From positions 2,108,001-2,172,000 of the forward strand of contig JAETXT010000010.1 of NCBI GenBank assembly GCA_019188255.1: a DNA stretch of 64,000 nt, given 5' to 3'. The translations under genes and the position numbers were made by a program. Below the pieces are notes generated by a model. That model searched no databases, had not been told where the DNA came from, and saw only the letters and a list, made by a program, of their open reading frames with translations. How positions within the stretch are numbered: the stretch's first letter is position 1; each line of letters opens with the position of its first letter. Below, in pieces: positions 44,599-55,166 of this stretch. This stretch comes from Verticillium longisporum (lineage: Eukaryota > Ascomycota > Sordariomycetes > Glomerellales > Plectosphaerellaceae).

Positions 44599-47530
44599 TT
44601 TGATGGATTGTGAGGTTGCTTTTTGGGAAACGGTGTGAAAGTGGAATAAATGGTACCGGACCTGTGAAAGAGAATAGAAGGCGGCGTCAACGCTCTGGAT
44701 GGGTGAAGAGGGGCTGAGGGTATTGATGCTTGCTGATGCTGTGGGTGAAGAACAACAAGCTACTTGAATGGAGCGAACACGATTGTCTTTTGTACTCGAA
44801 AGTCGGGGTCATCGTCGGTGGGTTCATTGACGAGCCTCGAAGAAAATCGCCAGGCCGCGTTTCCGCCTTGTCGCCCCCTCATCCGAAGATTGTCGTGAAC
44901 ACGCCCATCTCAAACAAGCTTATCGAGCGTGATATCGCCAGATCAGTCGGATCTGAGGCGGGCACGCCCTCTGCCCAGCCGCACCTGCGACTAACAGGAG
45001 GTGGTGACCGTCTGTCGTTCTGCTACCATCCCCTCCCGTTTCTACCTTATTGTGAGTAAATGCTGTGCAACGTAATCTAATCGCGCGGTCAAGGTGAGCC
45101 CTTCTTCCTGAAGGCTCCGAGGAGTTTCGATGGGCCCTCCACTTTGATAGTGGACTCCGCAGCGGAAAAGTTGGCGAAGGAGCACACGGCACTTCTTGGT
45201 ATACCCTCAGACTAGAACCCGCGACACGGTCCCCGTGCTGGTTCTGACCTGCCACATGTGCCGCGGACAAGATGTGAGGAGATGAGATGGAACAGTGACA
45301 CGAACAGGACTGCAGTTTGGTCTACTTTCATCCCGAATTTTGTTCTCTGCTAGCATTAGCCTACGTTTGATTGTGTGTGTGGTTTGAGAGGTTATTCGGC
45401 GTCTTTGCTTGAAGACGTGGATGACCAGCATCGTCGAGCTCTCGAATTGATTACGAAGAAGACGATCTACGTCAGTCCGCGGCATCCCCCCATGAAGAGG
45501 AGCAGACTCCACGATACGATGTGCTGCAGGCATGGCCAGTACTGCCCTGGGCCGTCGATCATGGAGCCACTGTACCCAGCGGGAGCGACGGCATTCAACG
45601 ATTCCACGCAGGGCTGCAGTGCCCATCTCCCGCTCGTGGTGAAGCCGCCAAGAGAGACGGCGCGCGGGCGACTTAGACTCCGCGTTTATGACCAGGATCG
45701 CGTGGTCTGTGGGTAAGCGCTGTGACGCTGGAGCAACAGGGAGCTGAGACACGCTGAGCAGCAGAAGTTATGGGGCTATCAGGCCGTGTAGGAATGTCAA
45801 AGCTCATTCATGATGACGGAGGCTGTGATAGAGCGAACGGAATAAGGTCAATGGGAAACGAGAGGACGAAATTGTCCTGGCTTCTTGAAACAGCGTGGGC
45901 AGGGCTTGTTACCGCCTTGGCAGGTGGGTTCAGTCAGGATCTTGAGCGCACCGAGCCAGATGCGCCCTGTGATGCACGCTCTCAGCGCTGTCTCAGCGCT
46001 TGCGGTTCATTGCGGATACCAGGAACTGAGGAACATGATCAACCTGACGAGTGACCCTGAATCCGATGGCGCTACTTCCTCGCCAAGCCAGGATAAATTG
46101 TCGGGGAATTGAGATGAAGCAAAACTTGATGACCTCGTGCAAACGACCGACGTAGTGCGTGCAGCTTGGGTGGGAGGAGGATGGATGCGTGCAGGAGAAG
46201 GAGAAAAGGAGTCTGTCAAGTCAGATCAGTGGTATGTGGCGTTGCGCTCATGACTGACGACAGGGGATTCAGGAATGATCTCCTGACCCTTCTTCTCGAA
46301 AAAACCCATGAGCTCAGTTCTCGATACGCTGATTCAGGACCCAAGATTTTCGGTGATGCGTCAGTCGATCATATTGGTTCGTCGATCAACCTCTAACAAC
46401 CCAGAACCCCCATCATTCTCTCATTAGCCTTGAGCTCCAAGTCCGCTCTCTCGACAAAGACGCTACACTCCGCTGCAAAAGAGTCATATCGGTGGTCGTG
46501 GTAGTACGATGAGGGAGAATTCAGCGTTACAAAGCCTGTTCTCTCTCCAGGTGCCAGTGCATTGTAACGAACAGATGAACAGGAGAACGAATACTTGCTT
46601 TTCTGTGTCACCTGGAGCTGCAGCTTTGGACGAGGTGGCTGAGCTTCGTACCTGTATGGCATGAGTAATGCCAAATGATGCAGCGTTGGTGTCACGAACA
46701 AGGTCTCAGTGCCGGAATTCGACTTGACCTATATGCCTGTTCACAAGGACAGTAAATGCAATGGCAAGCGCCTGCTCGGTTTTTGAATGGCAGCAAACTA
46801 CTATCGAGATGCTTTCAACACGTGGTGCTGTCGCGAACCTCCGTGTTCTAATCACGAAAAGTGATCATTACAGTAGCCCTGTGTCACATGTTTGATCGCA
46901 AACATGCAACCCCCAGAGCACAACCGCTCTGTCGATCCCCCACCACCTCGGATAGTTTGATGCCCCGACAGTGTTAGACCAGCGCCGATGCGCTGCAAGC
47001 TGACTTTCTAGCGGACCTCGCCAGACCAAACGGGAGGATGCCATCCGCTAGGGAGCATGTCGCAGACCAGGGTGCCAGGTCGTTCTGCTCAGCTATTGAA
47101 TGTAGGACTGGATAATCGCTGCTGCCTCTAGTTTAGGGCCTAAGAGATGGCTGGCGTGTCACCACATGACAGGCATCCGGTACAGAGAACAGGATCTAAT
47201 AGGGAACGCCACTTCTCCGGTTCCCCGCCACATTGTCCTTTATCATGCTGTCCTATCTCTTGAAGTTGAAAGATCGTAGTCGTTCATTGTAGACATGACA
47301 TGGCATTGGTGTATCGAGATGTTCCAGCGCCTCTGACCCATTTGTTGTCTAGGTAGTGCACCACAGGCGCGTGCCAATCGATATCTGGAGACCGCCCAAT
47401 CACGAACGCATCCATCAACTTGGTTCATGACCATTGTTGGTGCACATCCACCAGTACGCGAACCCAAGTACCAACAGGCGACTCAGAGCAGGGCGCTTCT
47501 CTCTGCTGGAGCCTGTTCCCATCATGATTT
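44599..47530. other. Gene-poor spacer
   Basis: About 2.9 kb. The left end is the Egh16-like promoter. Open frames below about 180 codons on both strands lack recognisable motifs; a minus-strand frame at 46393-46701 has protein-like composition but no ATG. No RNA gene or repeat was recognised. Confidence 0.5.
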
Positions 47531-49421
47531 ATGACAAATGCCAGCGTGTCGAGCAGACGCTCTCTAACGCAATCTTTAATCCGGTTAAGTTTCTTGGTTC
47601 TGGTGATCGGGTTTGGGTACTTCGTCGCAAGGCTTGTTCAGGTCCGGCTAAAATTTCGACGATTAAAGGCACAGGGCGTGGTGAGTCTTCCCATCTCAGT
47701 GAGACTTGATCTTGAACGCATCGTGATGCTGTGTGTAGGCCGGGGGGCACACTTCTGCTTGGCTTGAAATCAAATGTCTAATAGGTTCCAAATCTGACTC
47801 TATGACAGCCGCTGATGCCTCATTCCTTCTTGACGGGCCATCTTCACATCATTGCGAAACTCACTAGAGGGTTGCCCATAGACCTTCATCCCAACTACAT
47901 CTCTCAGCTTATCTACCAAAATTGGCGGACACTGTTCCCCGACCGCGCATCATGCCCCGGCGCCCTCTACGTCGATATGTGGCCGATCGCGCCGCCCCTG
48001 CTTTTCATTACTGACGCCCATCTCGCTAACCAGTTCATCGTCGAGCCCTCGCTCCCTCGCCCTCCTAACGCGAAGAAATACCTGGCTCCTCTTACACACA
48101 ACCTTGACTTGGTCTCTCTCGAAGGCGCTCCTTGGAAGACATGGCGCAGCCGCTTCAATCCTGGTTTCAGTGCCAAGAATCTCACGACACTTGCTCCGGC
48201 CATCCTTGATGAGGTCGCCACCTTTGCCGACATACTCCGCGAGCATGCCGGCACGTCAGAGAAACCCAACTCATGGGGTCCCGTTTTCCAGCTCGAGACG
48301 CTGACGACCAATCTCACATTTGACGTGATTGCTCGTGCAGTTCTCGATATATCCCTGAACGAGCATCGTCACGGGCCCTCTGTGCTGTAGGCGGCGGCTC
48401 CTGTTGAGCAGCTATCGCTCTGCATGTTCGACTACAACATCCTAACGCTACCCAAGATGCTTTCGCCACGGCGTCACCTTTCCATAGCTAGAAACACAGC
48501 CGCTATGCGAGGCGTTCTTCTGCCTGCTGTGGAGCGCAGCCTTCGTCCTGATAGCGCGAAGGAGACAACCGTGAGAACGATCGTTGATCTGGCCGTCAAG
48601 GCGTACGTGGAGGAGTTCCACGAAGCTGCTGCCACACCGCCCCCTGACGCAGCATTTGTGGACTCGGCGCTTGCGCAGCTGAAAATCTTTCTTTTCGCTG
48701 GCCACGACACCCCGCCACAGCCATCTGCTGGCTACTGTACAGCATTGCCAAGTACCCTGACGTTGCGGAGCGCATCCGTCAGGAGCACGTTTCCGTCTTT
48801 GGAAAGACGATGCATGCGACGCGCGAGAAGATCAGACAGGCGCCTCATCTGCTGAACTCACTCCCGTACACGCTCGCCGTCATCAAGGAAACCCTCCGTA
48901 TATATCCCGGCCCTGGCGGTATTCGGAGCGGATCAGCCGACTTCTTCATGACGGATCCCACCAACGGCATGCGCTTTCCCACCGAGGGGTTCATGATCTG
49001 GGATGGCATTCGTTCGAAAGCACGGGCTGAAGAGCAGTGGCATCGCGCCGGCGAATTTCTCCCCGAGCGATGGCTCGTAACTGATCAGGAAGATGCCCTG
49101 TGCCCAGGCAAAGATTCGTGGCGCGTGTTTGGCCTAGGGCCTCGACATTGCATTGGCCAAGAGCTGGCACTGATGGAGCTGAAGCTCGTTGTCGCGCTTG
49201 TGATTAGAGAGATGGACGTCGAATGCGCATGGGAGGAATGGGATGTTCAAAAGTAAGAGTAAAATTTGGACACTCCTGATTCCTGAAACTGACTTGATAT
49301 TTGCAGTGGCAACGCTGGACCCAAAGAGGTGGTTGATGGTGAACGAGCATATCAAAACGGTGCAGGAACACCACACACGAAGGACGGAATGCCAGTACAT
49401 GTAAGGCTCAGACAACCCTGA
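47531..49421 (+). pseudogene. Cytochrome P450 (CYP59/StcS-like), stop plus frameshift
   Basis: Membrane-anchored heme monooxygenase of the fungal secondary-metabolism type, similar in layout to StcS-like P450s. Exons 47531-47680, 47809-49252 and 49307-49421, with introns of 128 and 54 nt; the first is the longest predicted in the window. The N-terminal anchor LIRLSFLVLVIGFGYFVARL precedes a QGVPLMPHSFLTGHL hinge. Helix-C WKTWRSRFNPGFS, helix-I AGHDT, ExxR (ETLR), PERW and the heme loop FGLGPRHCIG are all present. Two lesions occur: TAG at 48388-48390, where CAG is a simple ancestor, and loss of one base in ACACCCCGCC (about 48706-48716) inside the helix-I motif. One added base gives 1710 nt (569 residues). 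It ends 43 bp from the stop of the convergent acyltransferase, suggesting a former biosynthetic pair. Confidence 0.85.
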
Positions 49422-49464
49422 GAACGTGATATGGGAAGATGAAGTCATATAAATGTGGCCTACG

Positions 49465-50664
49465 TCAAGCAGCTCTTGCGGATCGCGTTGGAATATCTAC
49501 GTTGATCGTGAAGCCAGACCTCCGACTCTTTGCATCCGCATAGAGGTATGGATATTGCCACGGTGGCACTGTGAAGTAGAAGAAGGCAAATACCCAGAAG
49601 AACCCGAGACCCTTGGCCAATAAGCCAAAGCTTCGCGAGCTTTCTCTGCGCTGCTGCATCTTCGTAAACAACAGCTGGGTCAAGCAGACTTCACCCAGTC
49701 CACCGAAGAAGCTCAGCATCAAAAAGACCATGTCTCCCATGAGATCCTCCACCGGGGCCGTTGCTTTTGTAACCCAATTTACGGCAATGTGTGTAGCTCC
49801 AGAGATGGCGAATACCCAGAAGGCCACGAACATCTTCTCACTGCTTGAGCCGGCCTCGATACCCAGAATCCTCCTTGCGATAGTTCGACCCCATATTGCC
49901 TGCGATGGGGACCCTATCTTGTGCCAAAAGACGCCCCAGAAACGCCTCAGCGAGTAAGCCTTGAGCGGACTTCCATAGAGGGGAGGCCAGTCCTCCGGCT
50001 CGTCAAGCTGTAGGGCACCAACGAAAACGATGGCGAGTAGAGCATTGGCAACGATGAGAATGAGATACGTCAAGTATGCCCAGTGAAAGGCGTATATGAC
50101 GCGTAGCATCATCCCGCGGTCTGCCGTCAGATGGACATAGCTCCTCGATTTGGGGGCAAAGTCATTTGGCCGAGGGTTGATGGCCAAGAGAATGACGAAT
50201 TCGACAAAATGGTACGATATCCACAAAGCAAACAAAAGTCCAAGCTTGCGGGAAACGAAGCCGATCCGGGAGCTTTGTCGAGCGATGGGGATAGTGGGAA
50301 TGTTTAGACGTCTAGGATTCATCCATGCTTTGTAGCAGGCGCGAAGGCTCCAGCCGGCTGATTTTGTGCTTGCTGGGGCCCAGCACTCAATGTAGAGAGC
50401 TGACGTGACGTGGAACACGTAGATGAGGGACGTGAAAGCCCAAAGCCAGTCGAGACCTGCTGCCAGTGTGCCAACGCTGTTGAAGCAGAGCAGCGGCCCG
50501 ATGATATTGAAGGGGAGTAGCGCCCATCGTCGTGGACCTGGCTCTTCGTGCGCCGTAAGTACAAAAGCTGGGTAGGAGGTCAAGAACCACACGATTGGTT
50601 TTGAACCTTGCAATATGGCGATAATGTCTGCATTCCAGAGCAGACGAAGCAACCGGCTTCCCAT
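49465..50664 (-). CDS. MBOAT wax-synthase-like acyltransferase
   Basis: Polytopic endoplasmic-reticulum membrane acyltransferase of the wax synthase-like MBOAT_2 family, which in fungi often O-acetylates terpenoids or polyketides. It is a single exon of 399 residues from the ATG at 50664 (MGSRLLRLLWNADI); the frame is open a little further upstream but has no ATG there. About eight hydrophobic segments are visible. The family motif SLRRFWGVFWHKIG near residues 258-271 supplies the candidate catalytic His. Other matches are the C-terminal SGATHIAVNW and FFYFTVPPW. The frame is intact, in contrast to the P450 with which it converges 43 bp away. A role in tailoring a specialised metabolite is inference from family and neighbour. 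Confidence 0.85.
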   Translation of the reverse strand: MGSRLLRLLWNADIIAILQGSKPIVWFLTSYPAFVLTAHEEPGPRRWALLPFNIIGPLLCFNSVGTLAAGLDWLWAFTSLIYVFHVTSALYIECWAPASTKSAGWSLRACYKAWMNPRRLNIPTIPIARQSSRIGFVSRKLGLLFALWISYHFVEFVILLAINPRPNDFAPKSRSYVHLTADRGMMLRVIYAFHWAYLTYLILIVANALLAIVFVGALQLDEPEDWPPLYGSPLKAYSLRRFWGVFWHKIGSPSQAIWGRTIARRILGIEAGSSSEKMFVAFWVFAISGATHIAVNWVTKATAPVEDLMGDMVFLMLSFFGGLGEVCLTQLLFTKMQQRRESSRSFGLLAKGLGFFWVFAFFYFTVPPWQYPYLYADAKSRRSGFTINVDIPTRSARAA

Positions 50665-52585
50665 TGCAGGCTTTTGACCGGCGGTTTGGTTGCGTATGCA
50701 AAATGGATGAGGGTTCAAAAAAAGTCTTTGAGGCAGTTAAGAGTGTTCCTATACAGTGCAGTATTCTGAGTTGGAGAAATATATTGCACATGTACTCGTG
50801 GTGTCTCAGATACCTGGGCAGCTTTGCATGAGTATCGATCGATGTGCTCAGATTGTGATTGTCGGAAAGATCATTCGGAGACCACAACAAGGTCCGAGTA
50901 TTTTGTAATATCAGCCAGGCTCTTGGCAAAGCAATGTGAGGCTGAATTCGATGTCTTGTGCAGGAATTGCATGTAAGAAGCCAAAAATGGAAGGGAACTT
51001 TCGCAGTCAAACCCACCAACCCTCCGTTTCCCCGCATGGGAAGGATTCCGCTAGACGCCGACTTGGCTCCGGGACTTGCGCCAGATTCATCACCCGTCCA
51101 GGGCGCCTCATGAGTAGAGTAAGACAATGTAACACGGAAATGTTACATCGAGCGCGAGAAGGATTCAAATAACGGAGCACGTATCCCACCTTCCCAAGAA
51201 GCTCTGGTTGTACCCCTTCGAATGTGTGGAGTTCAGGTCTTACCTTGATTACATCATTGGCCATTGTAGGAACACCAAGACGGAGAGCGGCCGATTGGGT
51301 TCCACCATCGCACACCTGTCCCTGTGGGAAGCTGGTGTTCATCAAACGGACCTTCTGGCACATTTTAGCGCTGACTTGTACCAGATTTTTTATTGGCCTG
51401 ATTGCAAGCTGAGCGTCGTCTACACTTTACGCGTACATGGCCTGACATTGAGCGCAGGTGATATGTATGGCCAAGAGCTTCACTAGTCGTGCCAAGTCGA
51501 CTCCTCTGTGTTCAGAGACTGATCAATGGAGCAGGTCAATCGACATTGAACGATTGGCTGAGACCTTTTAACAGTTCCTAGACGATACAGATGGACAGAC
51601 ATTTCCATTGCTGGGAGCTGAAGTTCCGATGATGTTTACAGATCCACAACCTCCCAACTCTGGACAGGCGTTAGCGGCATGTCTCTAATCTGCTCCTTGC
51701 ATGCATTTACGAGACCAAGCCCATTTTCACTGTTGTATATTCTCCAACATGGTCGTGCCCTTACCTTGGCTGCATAAAACTTTGGAAGCCCAGAGCTCAC
51801 CACATTTGGGAATATGTAACGGTATAAGGAATTGAGCCGGCCCTTGGACGGTTTAAGCAGGCCCTTCGTCAGCGGTCCTTCTTGGCAATTCTGGAACCAG
51901 AACTCATATGTACTAGCTATGCAGTTGCCTAGGCATGCTGGTTTGTGTCGGCTTCGCCGGCCACGAAGCAAGGATGCTGGTCTTATCGAAACTGACATAG
52001 GACGTCTTGTGACGAGCCAGCATCGTAACAACACCTTGGCAGGAGGCTGGGCACTGCTCAGATTATTTTACTGGATTCACGCATGCGCTTATTCATTTTG
52101 CCGGCTGGCATAGGTTTCTCAGGAGACCTGTACCCTCTCGTTCGCAAAAATACCCCTCACTGAGAGCCATGCAATACGATGGGGAACAGGGTTTTCTAGT
52201 CGCCGCATGTGGCACGAAGTTTGTAGTTTCGATGCCAGCACGACGAAGCAGCCCGTCCTGGCTATCAATGACACCACCAATCCAAACTGCGCGTTGAAAG
52301 GTGGCAACATCCAAAATAACACGATCCAACATAGTTTCACAGGGCTATTGGTGACCCACTTGGCTCTAATGCATTGTAATCTTCACCTAATGTCTAAGTA
52401 TACGGAGATTTACCTCCAGTCAGTCTTGGCAACCATACTATAGACACGAATCCTTCGGGTCTAACAACTTCTTATGCTAGCATAGCTAATGTGTAGAACG
52501 TGTAGCACTTGTAGTGGGGCAATGTGAGAAAGCCCTCACTGGCAGGAGCCTGTCATGTGTGGAACTGGACGAGTCGTTAGATGTT
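50665..52585. other. Gene-poor spacer
   Basis: About 1.9 kb. A minus-strand ATG frame at 51363 (MCQKVRLMNTSFPQG...) leads into CDGGTQSAALRLGVPTM, slightly reminiscent of nucleotide-sugar-binding loops of glycosyltransferases, but it cannot be extended into a domain. No other feature was recognised. Confidence 0.45.
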
Positions 52586-52592
52586 TATAAAA
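52586..52592 (+). promoter_or_regulatory. TATA box of the small secreted protein
   Basis: TATAAAA about 125 nt upstream of the ATG at 52715. Confidence 0.5.
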
Positions 52593-52714
52593 GCCGTTGA
52601 CTCTTGTTTTCTCTTGTCCTTTGTCCGTACTCATCATCCTGCAATCTCAAGTAATTCCCATTCAGAGAACTCGTTCCTCATATACATTCCCATCAAACGT
52701 ACCAAATACCCACC

Positions 52715-53207
52715 ATGAAGACCTCTGCCATCCTCACGCCTCTCGCCCTGGTTGCTGTTGGTCTGCAGCCAGTCAGTGCCGATATTGGCCGTGGCGCTGG
52801 CCTTGTCATCGACTTGTTCGGCCAGGGCATTGCAGAGCTCTTTGTGGAGATCTTCTCGAAGAGGGACGCTGCCAACGTTATCGTTCGTCGTCAGGTTCCC
52901 GGCGTTCCGGAGTTCGAGTACCAGCGCTGCCGCGAAGACATTGCGGGCCTTACCATCACCGCCACTTCTCCTGCCCCGAATTGTAAGTTGGACCTTGAGC
53001 CACCCCGAATCCGTCATCACTGACTCAAGTAAATTTGCAGCTGTTCAGTTCACTGGTGTGCCTCCTACCTGTATGAACCTGGCTGGTGTTCTTGTCGGTG
53101 ACGAACCCGGCCCGTATGCCCTTCCTTGTGGCTCCGACTGCCTCATCTACGAGGACCTCACACCTGAACAGTTCGACGAGCTTGTCAGCGTTCTTCAGAG
53201 TGTGTAA
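52715..53207 (+). CDS. Small secreted protein with four cysteines, unrecognised
   Basis: Protein of 144 residues with a clear signal peptide (MKTSAILTPLALVAVGLQPVSA). Exons 52715-52982 and 53041-53207 flank a 58-nt intron (gtaagt to tgcag). After a hydrophobic-acidic segment (DLFGQGIAELFVEIF) come two dibasic sites, SKRD and VRRQV, that could be Kex2 cleavage points, leaving a C-terminal part of about 84 residues with four cysteines (QRCRED, TCMNL, CGSDC). No family was recognised. Size, signal, processing sites and paired cysteines are those of secreted effector or small wall proteins; this is inference. It lies directly upstream of an arylsulfatase relic. Confidence 0.8.
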
Positions 53208-53465
53208 GCAGAAAACACATACCACCTGCCATATCACGGCATGCCACCAGTAATCGCACGACATGGTAATGTAAGAATGGTAGACAAGAGGTTTTCGACC
53301 AAAGCCGCAATTTCCTCATCATAGAATTTTCTTAAGTTGCAAATTTCAACAATTTGACTACTTCTACATACAATAAAACATTCTGGCCAACCCTATCTCC
53401 AACGTCCCGTATGTTGATTATCACGAGATATCATGCAGCGTTCAAATGAACGGAGCTGGCCAGAG

Positions 53466-54245
53466 GTTATGGCAACCTCACTGAACGCTGGTCTCCTTAA
53501 CGATACTTTGATCCATACTAGCGCCCTCAACATCGCCGTGCCCTTCAGGATCTGCGCCCTGAACTTTAATACTAGTGGTGCGGAGTCCGCAAGGAAGATG
53601 GAGATCTACGCCGCGATTATTGATCTCATCGATGTCAGCATTGGTTGGGTCGTGGACCATCTTGAGGCCACAGGACAGCTTATTAACACGTGTCCTATTC
53701 ATGTCTCACAATGGCGCTGAAGAAGCCATTCTGGAAGCCCTCCCACTGATGGGTGGCGCCGGTACTTTTCAGACGATTATCGACAGGTACTACGATAACT
53801 CACTGAAAAAACGTAGGGATGGCAAACTTCTTTGTCTAGGACGTTGCGGAATGGGCTTGTGCTTCCACGGCACCATCGAGAGGTTTCAAGACATACATCA
53901 CTGAGGGTAGCATTCGGTGCTCCTATGTAGCTTGATTTCCGGCCTTCACCAAATCTGGGACGAATACAGATTCGTTTGCAACTGTGAAGGAGATCCTCTC
54001 GACAGTTGTAGAGCTGGCTGCTATCCCTCTGCCGGGAAAAGTCTTCCGCGGCCGGTAGGTGGTCTTTGGGCGAGGAGCTTCTTAGGCACTGCGTCTAGAC
54101 AATCACGCCCCCGCTTTCCATGATGCTAAAAGTCAAACCACAGGCTGGGAATTCTTGGCCTAAGAGCTATACGTAAACGGCCCTGGAGGCACTTTACATG
54201 ACTGCTCCACGTGGAAAGGTTATTTGATTTCGAACTAGCACGATA
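53466..54245 (+). pseudogene. Arylsulfatase relic, 5'-truncated
   Basis: Degraded middle and C-terminal part of a sulfatase gene. Recognisable pieces, in family order: SARKMEIYAAIIDLIDVSIG with DHLEATGQL (to about 53690); after a frameshift LFMSHNGAEEAILEALPLM and RYYDNSL (53691-53810); after a second frameshift STAPSRGFKTYITEG, then TNTDSFATVKEIL and PLPGKVFRGR (53811-54060), NHAPAFHDAK and TGWEF; after more shifts RAIRK and ALYMTAPRGK (to about 54245). In-frame stops interrupt it at 53837, 53933, 54056 and 54083, and a further stop follows TGWEFLA. The N-terminal half with the CxPSR formylglycine site is absent. SHNG stands where functional enzymes have SDNG. A dead gene; family assignment rests on many collinear motifs. 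Confidence 0.85.
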
Positions 54246-54419
54246 TACCATTGGAGGAGCGTAGAGGCGACATGTGAATAGGTTGGACTGAGCCAGGGTA
54301 GCATTATCACGTGGATAGATTACGGATCCAAGAAAATTTCTCATGATGTACATTTATGATTGATAAATACTGGTCGTCATCAAGTCTTTTAGCACATTAG
54401 ACAAATGGCCAGTATGCGT
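54246..54419. other. Short spacer
   Basis: Between the sulfatase relic and the 3' end of the GPI-type protein; it may hold further unrecognisable sulfatase debris. Confidence 0.4.
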
Positions 54420-55011
54420 TCACATCAGGCCGGCGGCAGCAAGCATGGCGAAGAGCATGACGCTCGACCCTGTCAGCTGAGCGGCACCATTGTCCTCAGT
54501 CGCAGCCGACTATCAGTATGTTAGCTGTCTCGCTTCATGAGGTCGTCACAATTTGTCTTACAGGAGTGGCGGTAGCCTCAGCAGTGGTTTGGGCAGCGGC
54601 AGTAGTTGATCCAGCAGCCGTGGCAGAGTCAGGAGTGGCGGCAGTGCCGACAGGAACAGCCTCAAGGTCGCATGCCTCAGCGCCTTCCTCAACGCCCTGG
54701 CCGTAGTGCTGCCAGATGTCGAACTCGTTGGCGCACTCGAGGCACTCCTCCAAAAGGTCGAGCCAGGTGGAGTTGCTGCAGTGGACTTCGCCGTCGTTGC
54801 TGCCCAGGATGGCATTTCCTGCGAATGTTAGTGATCGGAAACAAGTGATGTTAAGGGTGATCTGAAGCGTACCGCAGTTCGAGTGGCACTCAAACTTCTC
54901 GCCAGTAGCTTGACGGGCCTCGAGGGGCACGACGTCGAGATACTCATAACCAGCGACGACGGGGATGCAGGCAATGCCGGCAGCGGCAAGGAGAGCAAAG
55001 TAAGACTTCAT
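54420..55011 (-). CDS. Small Cys-rich GPI-anchored protein, unrecognised family
   Basis: Protein of 161 residues. Exons 55011-54873, 54818-54562 and 54509-54420 (introns 54 and 52 nt, both GT-AG). The signal peptide is MKSYFALLAAAGIACIPVVAG. The core (about 40-100) has six cysteines (FECHSNCG, VHCSNSTW, EECLEC, EACD) with conserved-looking aromatics in NEFDIWQHYG. A Thr/Ala-rich stretch follows, and the last exon supplies a hydrophobic end (SSVMLFAMLAAAGLM) typical of a GPI-attachment signal. This suggests a wall or membrane-surface protein. The cysteine spacing does not match CFEM as far as visible. No function is assigned. The frame is intact. Confidence 0.8.
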
Positions 55012-55160
55012 CTTGTCAGTATTGGAGTGGCAATGACAAAAGACTGGTGCTTGACGAGAGGCTCGATTGAGGTGAGACCTGTGGGTTGGATCTGCGGGAA
55101 GCTAGACAGGATGCCAAAGCGAAGAAATCGCGGGAACTGCGACGTGAGGAAGGGGAATAC

Positions 55161-55166
55161 TATATA
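55161..55166 (-). promoter_or_regulatory. Possible TATA box of the GPI-anchored protein
   Basis: TATATA on the minus strand about 150 nt upstream of the ATG at 55011. Confidence 0.4.

Noticed and set aside
45207..45752. Minus-strand frame of about 180 codons
   Set aside because: Arg/Ser/His-rich composition typical of non-coding frames; no motif.
51007..51363. Frame with CDGGTQSAALRLGVPTM resembling a glycosyltransferase loop
   Set aside because: The match is a single short loop; no neighbouring motif of the fold could be found in any frame.
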